In this document: piece after piece, positions 45,450 through 55,488 of the stretch | Layout of the letters: every line of letters begins with the position of its first letter | How positions within the stretch are numbered: the stretch's first letter is position 1 | Assembly (NCBI GenBank): GCA_910588375.1 | Contig: CAJUQA010000003.1 | Span: forward strand, 1 to 64,000 | Direction of reading: 5' to 3' | From: an uncultured Odoribacter sp. | GTDB lineage: Bacteria; Bacteroidota; Bacteroidia; Bacteroidales; Marinifilaceae | DNA length: 64,000 nucleotides | Translations under genes and position numbers: made by a program | Notes under the pieces: model-generated | Told to the model about the DNA's origin: nothing | Seen by the model: only the letters and a program-made list of their open reading frames with translations | The model's database searches: none

Positions 45450-48339
45450 TGAAGCGTTGGAAGAGGTCGTAGTTGTTGCTTACGGTACAGCAAAGAAAGA
45501 GTCTTTGACTGGTTCTATTTCTGTTGTAGACAGCAAAGAGATTGAAAAACGCTTGACCACGAGTGTAACGGGAGCCTTAGAAGGTTCTGCACCGGGTGTA
45601 CAAGTAAACAATACCTATGGTGAGCCGGGTTCCGCTCCTTCCATTCGTATCCGTGGTTTCGGTACGTTGGTTTCCGGAGCTTCCGACCCTTTGTATGTAG
45701 TGGACGGTGTACCTTTTGACGGTAACATTGCAGAGTTGAACTCCAATGATATCGAGAGCATGTCTATTTTGAAAGACGCCGCTTCTTCCGCTTTGTACGG
45801 TAACCGGGCTGCCAACGGTGTCGTTCTTATTACGACAAAAAGTGGACGGGGTGCCAGCAAGCCTTCTGTTACTTTGCAAATAAACCAAGGTATATATAAT
45901 AGAGGTATTCCCGAATACGACCGTCTAGGTGCTAACGAGTGGATGGAAGAAGCATGGAGAGCTATGCGAAATTATGCCATATCAAATAATTTAAGTGCTT
46001 CCGCTGCTGCCTCTTGGGCATCTCAGAATGTTATTAAATCTTACGCCCGCCGTAATATCTACGACCGCGCCGACAATGATTTGTTTGATAGCGACGGTAA
46101 TTTGATTGCCAACATCTTGCCGGGCTATACGGATTTGGATTGGAACGACGATATCGAACGCAACGGCTACCGGCAGGAATACAATTTGTCCGCCAGTTCA
46201 TCCGGTGAGAAACTGAACGTTTACTCTTCCATCGGTTACTTGGATGAAAAAGGGTACATCAAGGCTACGGGATACAACCGTTTTTCAGGTCGTATCAACA
46301 CCACCTATACGCCGAACAAATGGTTAAAGGCCGGTTTGAATTTAAGTGGTTCTACCACCAAACGTAATTACAATAGTTCTGCTACCGGAAATTACTATTC
46401 CAACCCGTTCTATGCCACCCGTTACATGGCTCCGATTTATCCGTTGTTTATGCACAATGCCGACGGTTCGTATGCATTAGATGAATTCGGAAATAAACAA
46501 TACGATGTTACCTCTTCTTATTTGGATAATCGCAACATCGCTTATGAATTGCGCAACAATAAACAGGAAAGCCGCCGGAATATATTGAATGGACAGGCAT
46601 TTGTAACACTGTCTTTACCTTACGGATTCGGTGTTACTGTTAAGGGAGACATGAGCAATAGTACTTCCAATAATAAAAAATTTGACAATCCGAATATTGG
46701 TGACGGTGCGACCAACAACGGACGTCTGACCAGTTATGCCTACCAATATACCAACTACACTATGCAGGAATTGATTAACTGGAACCACAGTTACGGACTG
46801 CACAACATTGATGTGATGTTGGGACATGAAAATTACAGCTGGGAACGGAAATATACATCCGGAATGAATACGGGTATGGCTATTGAGGGGATCTTAGTCA
46901 TGGGCAACTTCCTGACCAACTCTTACTACTCCGGTTATGATGACGAATATAAAACGGAATCTTACCTAACCCGTATTCGTTACAATTACGATGAACGTTA
47001 TTTCCTTGAAGGTTCTTATCGTCGGGACGGTTCTTCTCGTTTCCACGAAGACAACCGTTGGGGTAACTTTTTCTCTGTGGGTGCCAGCTGGAACATCGGG
47101 AAAGAATCTTTCATGAGCGATGTTGATTGGGTGAACAACCTGAAATTCCGTGCAGCATACGGAGAAGTCGGTAACGATGCCGGTGTAGGCTATTATGGCC
47201 ACATGGCATTGTATGAAATTGATAAAAATGGAGGAAATGCAAGTTTGATAAAGCAAAGTCTAGCTGCTCCAGAAATTAAATGGGAAACGACCCAAACCTT
47301 GGATTTCGCTTTGGAAGGCAGATTGTTCGATCGCTTGAATGTGCAAATCGGTTATTTCGACAAACGCTCCAAAGACCTGTTGTTTGAAGTTCGTTTGCCG
47401 CTGTCCGCAGGTTCATATCCGTGGCAAGATATCAACAATATGACCCAATACAAAAACATCGGTACTATTTCTAACCGTGGTTTAGAAATCGCTTTAGACG
47501 TGGATGCTATCCGCAACAATGATTGGCGGTGGAACATCGGATTGGACGCTACTATCATGAAAAATGAAATCATAAAATTACCGGGCGGACAAGATATTTT
47601 GCATGGTACGCAAAACTATTCAGAAGGTCATTCTATCTATGAATTCTATACTTATCATTTTGAAGGTGTAGACCAGATGACCGGACGTTCCCTTTACACG
47701 ATTGACCCGGAAAAGGCGGAAAGCGCTGCGAAAGCTGGAGAACTTGTCACCATCAACGGGAAAGATTACACCACCATCACCTCTTATGCCAAACGTGACT
47801 GGGCAGGTTCCGCTCTGCCGGATGTGTACGGTTCTTTCCACACTAGCTTGTCTTGGAAAGATTTGAGTTTGAATATGCTGTTCACCTATTCTTTGGGCGG
47901 GAAAGTATATGATGCCAGCTACAAATCATTGATGGGTAGCTCTGCCATGTCAAGTGGCTCAGCTTGGCACAAGGATATATTGAAATCTTGGAACGGTGTA
48001 CCGGAAGGCATGACAGAAACTTCCGCCAACCGTATAAAAAAGAACGGTACACCCTCTCACGATTTCAGCCTTTCTGACGATAACAATGCTGTTAGCGACC
48101 GTTGGTTAACCGATGCCTCTTACTTGGTATTCAAAAATCTGAATCTGTCTTACAGCTTGCCGAAACATATAACAAGCCGCTGGGGCATTGACGCTCTGAT
48201 GGTAAGCGCAGGTATTGAGAACCTCTTTACGAAAACCGCCCGCAAGGGATTGAATCCACAGTATTCATTTAGCGGAGGTTCAGACGATACATACGTAACA
48301 GCCCGAGTTTACAATTTAGGACTTACGCTGAAATTCTAA
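45151..48339 (+). CDS. SusC/RagA-type TonB-dependent transporter, locus B
   Basis: A 1062-residue outer-membrane transporter. It has the shared signal peptide and carboxypeptidase-like domain (GTVIDKHDKSPLPGVSVVVK), the plug start EVVVVAYGTAKKESLTGS, SALYGNRAANGVVLITT, and a C-terminal barrel ending NLGLTLKF. The SusD partner follows 25 bp downstream. No regulator or degradative enzyme is in the unit. Starts at 45127 or 45085 are possible; 45151 gives the cleanest signal peptide. Confidence 0.93.
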   Translation: MRKLIGLFVFLTFVGIQICFSQTREITGTVIDKHDKSPLPGVSVVVKGNPSTGVATDVNGKFSLKVNDSDVLVFSFIGMKPQEMAVKGQTNLTIELEPASEALEEVVVVAYGTAKKESLTGSISVVDSKEIEKRLTTSVTGALEGSAPGVQVNNTYGEPGSAPSIRIRGFGTLVSGASDPLYVVDGVPFDGNIAELNSNDIESMSILKDAASSALYGNRAANGVVLITTKSGRGASKPSVTLQINQGIYNRGIPEYDRLGANEWMEEAWRAMRNYAISNNLSASAAASWASQNVIKSYARRNIYDRADNDLFDSDGNLIANILPGYTDLDWNDDIERNGYRQEYNLSASSSGEKLNVYSSIGYLDEKGYIKATGYNRFSGRINTTYTPNKWLKAGLNLSGSTTKRNYNSSATGNYYSNPFYATRYMAPIYPLFMHNADGSYALDEFGNKQYDVTSSYLDNRNIAYELRNNKQESRRNILNGQAFVTLSLPYGFGVTVKGDMSNSTSNNKKFDNPNIGDGATNNGRLTSYAYQYTNYTMQELINWNHSYGLHNIDVMLGHENYSWERKYTSGMNTGMAIEGILVMGNFLTNSYYSGYDDEYKTESYLTRIRYNYDERYFLEGSYRRDGSSRFHEDNRWGNFFSVGASWNIGKESFMSDVDWVNNLKFRAAYGEVGNDAGVGYYGHMALYEIDKNGGNASLIKQSLAAPEIKWETTQTLDFALEGRLFDRLNVQIGYFDKRSKDLLFEVRLPLSAGSYPWQDINNMTQYKNIGTISNRGLEIALDVDAIRNNDWRWNIGLDATIMKNEIIKLPGGQDILHGTQNYSEGHSIYEFYTYHFEGVDQMTGRSLYTIDPEKAESAAKAGELVTINGKDYTTITSYAKRDWAGSALPDVYGSFHTSLSWKDLSLNMLFTYSLGGKVYDASYKSLMGSSAMSSGSAWHKDILKSWNGVPEGMTETSANRIKKNGTPSHDFSLSDDNNAVSDRWLTDASYLVFKNLNLSYSLPKHITSRWGIDALMVSAGIENLFTKTARKGLNPQYSFSGGSDDTYVTARVYNLGLTLKF

Positions 48340-48364
48340 ATAATTGAATATAAAATAAAAAAAT

Positions 48365-49975
48365 ATGAGAAAGTATATCAGCAAATTATTTATCTATAGT
48401 TTAGTTGCCTGCGTATCATTTTTGACATGGTCATGCAGCAGCGACTATTTGGATACAACGCCCACATCTTCCGTCGGATCGTCTGCTGCTGTCGGAACCA
48501 CAGATAATGCATGGAAAACATTAAATGGAGTGGCTCAACTCATGATTACCCAACATTCTTATTACGGTCAGGGTTTTAACGGAGAAGGCTACGTCATGAT
48601 AAGACTGGAAGGTTATCCGAGCCAAAACTATAACTACAACTATTACGCTAATGGTTGGGCTCCTCTTTTCAATCAAACATTTCTTAATCGGACAAATTCC
48701 ATATACAACTCTTATGCGTGGTATTACTATTATTCTATAATCGGTAATTCCAATTCCATTATTTGCAACATTGACGCAGCGGAAGGGAGCGATAGTGAGA
48801 AAAAATTCATCAAAGCTTCGGCATTGACATTTCGTGCCTATGCTTTCGAGAAATTGTTGCACTACTATTGCTGGCGATGGAAAGATTCCAACAACGGAGC
48901 CTCACAAGGTGTTATCCTTCGTTTGGATGAATCCACAGACGGTATGCCTTATTCTACGATGGCAGAATGCTACGCTCAAATCTACAAAGATTTGGACGAT
49001 GCGATCGCCTTATTTAATGAAAGCGGTATCGACCGTGCTTCAGGAGAAGTCTGGACGCCGAACGTAAACGTGGCACATGCCGTTTATGCCCGTGCCGCAT
49101 TATACAAAGAAGATTATGCCAAAGCTCTTTCCGAAGCCAAATTGGCCCGTCAAGGTTATCCGCTGATGAGCAACGCCGAATATCATGCCGGTTTCTGCAC
49201 CCCAACCAGCGAATGGATTTTCGGAAGTTTCGGCGGTTCGCAAGAAAATATATGGTATTATAGCCATGGTACCCAATATGCTTGTAACGGATATTACGCT
49301 TCAACACAACCGACAGGTGCCGGTGCTATCGGCCGTGAATTGATTAACCGTATTCCCGACAACGATGCCCGCAAGGCTTTGTTTCTGACGGAAGACAAAT
49401 TTCCCGGCTATGACTGGAACGATGAGGATGTTTTGGATCCGGATTACGCCATCTTCTGGGATGATGATTTAATTGCAGAAGCAGAAGCCTATATCAATCA
49501 GGTTGCCGCTCCCGGTTTGGACGCACCTTATCAAGCCGGTTACTATTACTTGGGCGCACAGTTGAAATTCTATGTATTCGACCTGCCGGGTGTAAGCTAT
49601 CTGCCATTTATCCGTTCTTCCGAAATGGTATTGGTGGAAGCGGAAGCCAATTACTTCCTGAACAATACAGCCGATGCACAGGCTGCTTTGGTTGAATTGA
49701 ATGCAACTTCAGGCCGTAATCCGCAATATACATGCACCAAAACCGGTGATGAACTATGGAACGAAATCATGGACTACCGCGAAGTAGAACTTTGGGGTGA
49801 AGGTTTCGGCTGGAGCGACTACAAACGCTGGAACCGTCCGGTAGTTCGTAAATCCGTAGCAGAGGGCGGTAATGCTTATCCTACCGTTGCCATTACCATT
49901 CCCGCAGACGGGGTAAACAAATGGACATGGGATGTACCGTTGAACGAAACGGATTACAACGACGCTTTGAAATAA
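48365..49975 (+). CDS. SusD/RagB-type outer-membrane lipoprotein, locus B
   Basis: A 536-residue lipoprotein with lipobox LTWSC. SusD features include YLDTTPTSS, SALTFRAYAFEKLLHYYCWRW, SSEMVLVEAEANYFLNN and REVELWGEGFGWSDYKRW. It pairs with the SusC encoded upstream; a terminator closes the unit. The many aromatic residues in the N-terminal half may line a ligand site. The substrate is unknown. Confidence 0.92.
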   Translation: MRKYISKLFIYSLVACVSFLTWSCSSDYLDTTPTSSVGSSAAVGTTDNAWKTLNGVAQLMITQHSYYGQGFNGEGYVMIRLEGYPSQNYNYNYYANGWAPLFNQTFLNRTNSIYNSYAWYYYYSIIGNSNSIICNIDAAEGSDSEKKFIKASALTFRAYAFEKLLHYYCWRWKDSNNGASQGVILRLDESTDGMPYSTMAECYAQIYKDLDDAIALFNESGIDRASGEVWTPNVNVAHAVYARAALYKEDYAKALSEAKLARQGYPLMSNAEYHAGFCTPTSEWIFGSFGGSQENIWYYSHGTQYACNGYYASTQPTGAGAIGRELINRIPDNDARKALFLTEDKFPGYDWNDEDVLDPDYAIFWDDDLIAEAEAYINQVAAPGLDAPYQAGYYYLGAQLKFYVFDLPGVSYLPFIRSSEMVLVEAEANYFLNNTADAQAALVELNATSGRNPQYTCTKTGDELWNEIMDYREVELWGEGFGWSDYKRWNRPVVRKSVAEGGNAYPTVAITIPADGVNKWTWDVPLNETDYNDALK

Positions 49976-49998
49976 GCCTTTATAATAAATTTATTTTT

Positions 49999-50026
49999 AA
50001 TCCCTCGGAAAATTTTCCGGGGGATT
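49999..50026 (+). terminator. Terminator of SusC/D locus B
   Basis: A 14-bp stem (AATCCCTCGGAAAA / TTTTCCGGGGGATT, one T-G pair) with almost no loop, 23 bp after the SusD stop, followed by ATTGATTT. Confidence 0.7.
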
Positions 50027-50447
50027 ATTGATTTATACACTTGTCTTTGCCTAATATTTTCCGATAAGTTTGATTTTTTTCTACATTAAAAATATATAAT
50101 TATTAAATCTGTCCGATTTATTATATTTACACTGTGTAAAAATACGCGATGCACTGCGTAAAATGTAGATGTATGTATAGAAGACCAGAATGTCAGATAA
50201 TTAAGATATATCAATATATGAAAATTGCATAATAACAGACAATTTTCTGTCTTTAAGGAATATAATTTTGATTTCTATCTGTTACACAATCTCCATTAAA
50301 TGCAAAAGCCCTATTCCAATTACAAGCTGGACAGATTTTTACCTATGGGATTTTTAGCTTAAGGGGCAATTAAAATTATCAAAAAAGCCTCAATCAGTCA
50401 TCTATTAACCGAAGTTTATTGTAATTTTACAGAAAATTTCGGATAGT
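50027..50447. other. Intergenic region upstream of the second ATPase gene
   Basis: About 420 bp without a gene. It holds the palindrome TTTACACTGTGTAAA (50126-50140) and a direct repeat CACTGTGTAAAA / CACTGCGTAAAA (50130 and 50152, spaced 22 bp). A near-palindrome CCGAAGTTT...AAATTTCGG (50409-50442) lies just before the start. The ACCGAAGT part also occurs in the 23-bp repeats upstream of the ATPase at 18555-19850. Confidence 0.55.
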
Positions 50448-51713
50448 ATGGATAAAATTATATGCAGACCACTGTATGTGAATATGTTGAAGAATCGCAA
50501 AGATAATGGAGAAGTAAAGGTTATTACCGGATCACGCCGTAGTGGTAAGTCGTGGTTGTTAAGTCACTTGTATAGAGACTGGTTAATTGAAAATGGCGTA
50601 CCGGAACAGAATATTATCTATGTGGCATTGGATTTAGATGATGATTCGAGCGAAAAGGATCTTCGGGATCCAAAAATATTGAAGAAATTTCTGTATCAAC
50701 GCATTACGGACAAAACGAAACATTATTATGTATTTTTGGATGAGATTCAAGAAGTGGCGGATTTTGAACGGGTAGTGAATGGATTGAATGCAAAAGATAA
50801 TGTTGATGTATATGTAACGGGAAGCAATTCCAAATTTTTGTCATCGGATATCAAGACTATTTTCCGTGGACGTGGCGATGAAGTAAGGGTTTACCCGTTA
50901 TCGTTTAAGGAATTTTGTACAAATAGAACTGAGCCGCTAAGCGAATTATGGAAAGAATATTATACTTATGGCGGTATGCCTGGGTTGCTGCAGCAAAAGA
51001 CGAAGGAACAAAAAGTGCGATACCTGCAACGGCTTTGGAACAAAACATACCTTGATGATGTGGTGGAGCGTAACAATATCCGAAATCGCCAAGCATTGGA
51101 GTCTGTTGTAGATGTATTGTGTTCGGCTATCGGCAGTTTGACGAATCCAAGCAGAATTGCTAATAGTCTACAATCGGTACAGAAATTGAAAGTAGACGAT
51201 GAAGCTATAAATTCATATCTAAAATTCTTAGAAGAAGCTTTCCTGTTTGAAGGAGCACAACGTTTCAACATTAAAGGTGCAAAATATTACGAGTCAATAA
51301 AAAAGTTTTATTCGGTAGATGTGGGGTTACGTAATGCAAGGCTTAATTTTCGCCAACAAGAGATTACCCATATTATGGAAAATGTTATTTACAATGAATT
51401 AAGGATGCGGGGATTTCTTGTGGATGTAGGGGTCGTAGAGAACCGTGAAAAGAAGGCTGGAAAAATGACTTATGTGCAATATGAAGTGGATTTTATTGCA
51501 ACAAACGGTACAGAAAAATATTACATCCAATCAGCATACATGTTATCTGATATGGCGAAACAAGAACAGGAATTAAAGTCTTTTCGTAAAATCCATGATA
51601 CATTTCAGAAAATTGTAATTGTAGGAAGCGACGTTGCTTCTTATCGCGATGAATGGGGGTTTTTATATATCAGCCTATTTGATTTCTTGTTGAATGACAA
51701 TGTTTTGAAATAA
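50448..51713 (+). CDS. AAA ATPase with DUF4143 domain
   Basis: A 421-residue P-loop protein. Walker A is ITGSRRSGKSWLL, Walker B is YYVFLDEIQEV, and DVYVTGSNSKFLS is the sensor region. YPLSFKEFC and YGGMPGLL mark the AAA_14/DUF4143 family. The nuclease-like C-terminus is YVQYEVDFIATNGTEKYYIQ. Function is unknown; it is sometimes considered a defence or toxin-antitoxin-like element, without proof. It separates SusC loci B and C. Confidence 0.88.
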   Translation: MDKIICRPLYVNMLKNRKDNGEVKVITGSRRSGKSWLLSHLYRDWLIENGVPEQNIIYVALDLDDDSSEKDLRDPKILKKFLYQRITDKTKHYYVFLDEIQEVADFERVVNGLNAKDNVDVYVTGSNSKFLSSDIKTIFRGRGDEVRVYPLSFKEFCTNRTEPLSELWKEYYTYGGMPGLLQQKTKEQKVRYLQRLWNKTYLDDVVERNNIRNRQALESVVDVLCSAIGSLTNPSRIANSLQSVQKLKVDDEAINSYLKFLEEAFLFEGAQRFNIKGAKYYESIKKFYSVDVGLRNARLNFRQQEITHIMENVIYNELRMRGFLVDVGVVENREKKAGKMTYVQYEVDFIATNGTEKYYIQSAYMLSDMAKQEQELKSFRKIHDTFQKIVIVGSDVASYRDEWGFLYISLFDFLLNDNVLK

Positions 51714-52003
51714 ATCCCATGCAGAGACCTAAATAGGTAAAACAAGTACTGAAGGATTTTTTCTGCTGACAATATACCGACAACGAATCACAGTTGGTTT
51801 CGATTGTTGGGCAGCAGTTTGTAGTTTGAAAAATACCAATAGTTAGAATTTTCTGAGAATGTAAATTTATAATTTGCAAGTTTTATTCCTTGCATAGGGA
51901 TAGCTCTATTTTTCAATTATTATGTAATCATCTCTTCCGAGCGATTAACTCTTCTCTTTTCATTTTGTTCATAACATTTCCATCTTCTTTTTCTCTTCTA
52001 TCC
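51714..52003. other. Intergenic region between the ATPase gene and cassette C
   Basis: No gene seen. A weak imperfect hairpin at about 51763-51812 could end the ATPase transcript. The remainder is AT-rich, with a pyrimidine-rich tract before the cassette. Confidence 0.4.
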
Positions 52004-52328
52004 CATGCTTACCAAGCATGTATCACTCTTCTAAAAAAGGATGTTTTTAAGAAAATCTTAACGAGGATTGATGGGTTTTGACACATATTTTAACATTCAA
52101 GAAACAAAACAGCCTAAATATGTCTAACTTAAAATTAAAATGTATGAGAAAATTGATTGGACTATTTGTGTTCCTTACGTTTGTGGGAATACAGATATGT
52201 TTCTCGCAAACGCGGGAGATAACCGGGACGGTTATTGACAAGCACGACAAGTCTCCTTTACCCGGAGTGTCTGTCGTCGTAAAAGGTAATCCTTCCACAG
52301 GAGTCGCTACGGATGTTAATGGAAAATT
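52004..52328 (+). repeat. Shared SusC 5' cassette, copy C
   Basis: Begins with the palindrome CATGCTTACCAAGCATG (52004-52020). It is identical to copy B from 52005 to 52328 except at 52305, and the match stops abruptly inside the carboxypeptidase-like domain, where the next codons differ widely. Confidence 0.93.
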
Positions 52329-55300
52329 TACACTTCGCGTGAATGATAATGACATGTTGGTATTCAGTTTTATCGGCATGAAACCATTGGAAGTGGCTGT
52401 GAAAGGCCAGACGAATCTTAAGGTCGAGTTAGAGTCTGCAACCGAAACGTTGGAAGAGGTGGTGGTAACCGGTATGCAAAAAATGGATAAACGGTTATTT
52501 ACGGGTGCGACAACCAAGTTGTCGGCAGACAATGTTAAATTAGATGGTGTAGCGGAAATCAGCCGGGCTTTGGAAGGACGTGCTGCCGGTGTGTCTGTGC
52601 AGAATGTGTCCGGGACCTTCGGTACGGCTCCTAAAATCCGTGTACGTGGAGCTACTTCTATTTACGGTAGTTCCAAGCCTTTGTGGGTGGTTGACGGTGT
52701 GATTATGGAGGATGTGACGGAAGTGGATGCGGATGCATTGTCTTCGGGAGATGCCGAGACATTGATTTCTTCCGCTATCGCCGGATTGAATGCAGATGAT
52801 ATTGAAAGTTTTCAAATTTTGAAGGATGGTTCTGCGACTTCTATTTACGGGGCACGTGCAATGGCAGGTGTGATTGTCGTGACAACCAAAAAAGGAAAAG
52901 CCGGCAGTAATAAGATTACATATACGGGTGAGTTTTCCATGCGTTTGAAACCGAGTTATGCCAATTACAATATCATGAATTCACAGGAACAAATGGGTGT
53001 TTACCGTGAAATGGAAAGAGACGGGTATTTAAATCTGGCAGAAACTTATCGGGCTTCAGAAAGCGGTGTGTACGGAAAAATGTACCATTTGATTAATACG
53101 TATAATACGACTTCCGGAAAGTACGGATTGGCAAATACGAAAGAAGCACGCAACGCTTATTTGAGGGAAGCGGAATACCGTAACACGGATTGGTTTGATG
53201 TCTTGTTCGATAATTCCATTTCACAGAATCATGCCATCAGCATGTCGTCCGGAACGGAAAAGGCTTCTTACTACGCATCTTTAAGTTTGATGAACGATCC
53301 GGGGTGGTATAAGAAAAGTGAAGTAAAACGATACACGGCAAATATCAACGCGTTGTACAATATATTCCCCAGCTTGTCTTTAAATTTAATCGGCAACGGT
53401 TCATATCGTAAACAGAAAGCACCGGGAACGTTGAGTCAAAGTGTGGATGTGGTTTCCGGAGAAGTGAGACGTGATTTTGATATCAACCCGTATTCTTATG
53501 CGTTGAATACTTCCCGCGCCTTAGACCCGAATGAATATTATGTGCGCAATTATGCTCCGTTCAATATATTGAACGAATTAGAGAACAACTTTATTAATTT
53601 GGATGTTGTAGATTTGAAATTCCAGGGGGAATTGAAATGGAAACCTATACAAAAGGTTGAGTTGTCCGCATTGGGAGCTTATAAGCATTCCAATACGACA
53701 CAAGCACATGAAATACGTGATTATTCAAATCAAGCATGGGCTTTCCGGGCAATGGATGACGCTACGATGCGGGATGCCAATCCGTGGTTGTATACAGACC
53801 CCGACAATGCAAATTCATTACCGGTATCTGTATTGCCGGTAGGCGGTTTCTACAGGGAAACCAAATATTCCATGAACAGTTATGACTTTCGGGCTACTGT
53901 AAGTTATAACGATGTATATAACGAAGATCACATCGTAAACTTTTTCGGTGGTATGGAATTGAATGCCGTTGACCGTAAAAGGACATGGTTTAATGGGGTC
54001 GGTATGCAGTATGAAATGGGACAGCTTCCCTCATATAATTATTTTTATTTTAAACAGGGGAACGAGGAAGGATCTGATTATTATACGCTCAGTGAGACTC
54101 GGAGTCGTTCGGCTTCTTTCTTCGGAACAGCCACATATTCCTGGCAGGGGAAATATACTGTAAACGGTACGATTCGGTATGAAGGTACGAATAAATTGGG
54201 GAAAAGCCGTTCGGCACGCTGGTTGCCTACATGGAATGTTTCCGCCGCATGGAATATGCACGAGGAGAATTTTTTTGAAAGTCTGCGCCCCGCCCTATCT
54301 AATTTTACATTAAAAGGGTCTTATTCCCTGACAGCAGATAGGGGACCGGCAAGCGTAACCAACTCAAGAGTGGTGATTCAGAGTTACAACCCTTGGCGTC
54401 CGTTTGCCAGCGTGAATGAATCCGGTCTGGAAATTTATGATTTGGAAAACAGCGAATTGACATATGAAAAAAAACATGAATTGAATATCGGTGCAGAAAT
54501 AGGATTTTTGAAGAATCGCATTAATGTGTCTGTGGATTGGTACAAACGTAAAAATTATGATTTGATAGGTATTATCAATACGATGGGCATCGGCGGACAA
54601 ATTTCCAAATATGCCAACGTGGCAAGTATGCGTTCCCATGGCGTCGAGCTGACATTGTCTACCCGCAATATTGTGACAAAAGATTTCAAATGGAACACGG
54701 ATTTTATTTTCTCCAAAACAAAAAATAAAGTAACCGAATTGGAATCCAATGCCCGTGTTATCGATATGATTACCGGTACCGGCTTTACAATGGCGGGCTA
54801 TCCGGTACGTTCGTTGTTCTCTATGGATTTTCAAGGACTTAATAATGAAGGGTTGCCGACTTTTATCAATGAAGATGGCGTACAAACCGTCAGTGACATT
54901 AATTTCCAAGAACGTACCAACAAAGACCATCTGGTGTATGAAGGTCCTACCGACCCGACGATTACCGGTAGTTTCGGCAATATGTTTACATACAAGAATC
55001 TCAGACTGAATGTTTTCATGACTTACTCTTTTGGAAATGTGATTCGTTTGGATCCGATTTTCAGTAACAGATATTCCGATTTGGATGCAATGCCGAAAGA
55101 ATTTAAAAACCGCTGGACGGTATCGGGTGATGAGAGCAGGACAAACGTTCCGGTGATTGCCGACAGACGTCAGAATGCAAACGACACTTATTTGAGCTAT
55201 GCTTACAATGCTTATAATTATTCTACAGCACGCGTTGCCAAAGGTGATTTTATTCGTATGAAAGAGATTTCCTTGTCATATGATTTCCCGAAAAGATGGT

Positions 55301-55470
55301 TGTCTGCCATTAAAGTAAGTGATTTCTCATTGAAATTACAAGCAACAAATCTTTTCCTGATTTATTCGGATGACAAGCTAAACGGACAGGATCCGGAATT
55401 CTACAATACCGGTGGTGTGGCAGCTCCTATTCCGAGACAATTTACATTGACGGTGAAATTAGGTATTTAA
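52144..55470 (+). CDS. SusC/RagA-type TonB-dependent transporter, locus C
   Basis: A 1108-residue outer-membrane transporter. It has the shared signal peptide and first part of the carboxypeptidase-like domain, then its own sequence (plug EVVVTGMQKMDKRLFTGA, SATSIYGARAMAGVIVVTT). The barrel ends PRQFTLTVKLGI. It is first in an operon with SusD, a metallopeptidase and a DUF4302 lipoprotein, which suggests import of protein-derived ligands. There is no STN domain. Confidence 0.93.
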   Translation: MRKLIGLFVFLTFVGIQICFSQTREITGTVIDKHDKSPLPGVSVVVKGNPSTGVATDVNGKFTLRVNDNDMLVFSFIGMKPLEVAVKGQTNLKVELESATETLEEVVVTGMQKMDKRLFTGATTKLSADNVKLDGVAEISRALEGRAAGVSVQNVSGTFGTAPKIRVRGATSIYGSSKPLWVVDGVIMEDVTEVDADALSSGDAETLISSAIAGLNADDIESFQILKDGSATSIYGARAMAGVIVVTTKKGKAGSNKITYTGEFSMRLKPSYANYNIMNSQEQMGVYREMERDGYLNLAETYRASESGVYGKMYHLINTYNTTSGKYGLANTKEARNAYLREAEYRNTDWFDVLFDNSISQNHAISMSSGTEKASYYASLSLMNDPGWYKKSEVKRYTANINALYNIFPSLSLNLIGNGSYRKQKAPGTLSQSVDVVSGEVRRDFDINPYSYALNTSRALDPNEYYVRNYAPFNILNELENNFINLDVVDLKFQGELKWKPIQKVELSALGAYKHSNTTQAHEIRDYSNQAWAFRAMDDATMRDANPWLYTDPDNANSLPVSVLPVGGFYRETKYSMNSYDFRATVSYNDVYNEDHIVNFFGGMELNAVDRKRTWFNGVGMQYEMGQLPSYNYFYFKQGNEEGSDYYTLSETRSRSASFFGTATYSWQGKYTVNGTIRYEGTNKLGKSRSARWLPTWNVSAAWNMHEENFFESLRPALSNFTLKGSYSLTADRGPASVTNSRVVIQSYNPWRPFASVNESGLEIYDLENSELTYEKKHELNIGAEIGFLKNRINVSVDWYKRKNYDLIGIINTMGIGGQISKYANVASMRSHGVELTLSTRNIVTKDFKWNTDFIFSKTKNKVTELESNARVIDMITGTGFTMAGYPVRSLFSMDFQGLNNEGLPTFINEDGVQTVSDINFQERTNKDHLVYEGPTDPTITGSFGNMFTYKNLRLNVFMTYSFGNVIRLDPIFSNRYSDLDAMPKEFKNRWTVSGDESRTNVPVIADRRQNANDTYLSYAYNAYNYSTARVAKGDFIRMKEISLSYDFPKRWLSAIKVSDFSLKLQATNLFLIYSDDKLNGQDPEFYNTGGVAAPIPRQFTLTVKLGI

Positions 55471-55488
55471 TAAAATAGATTGAATGAT

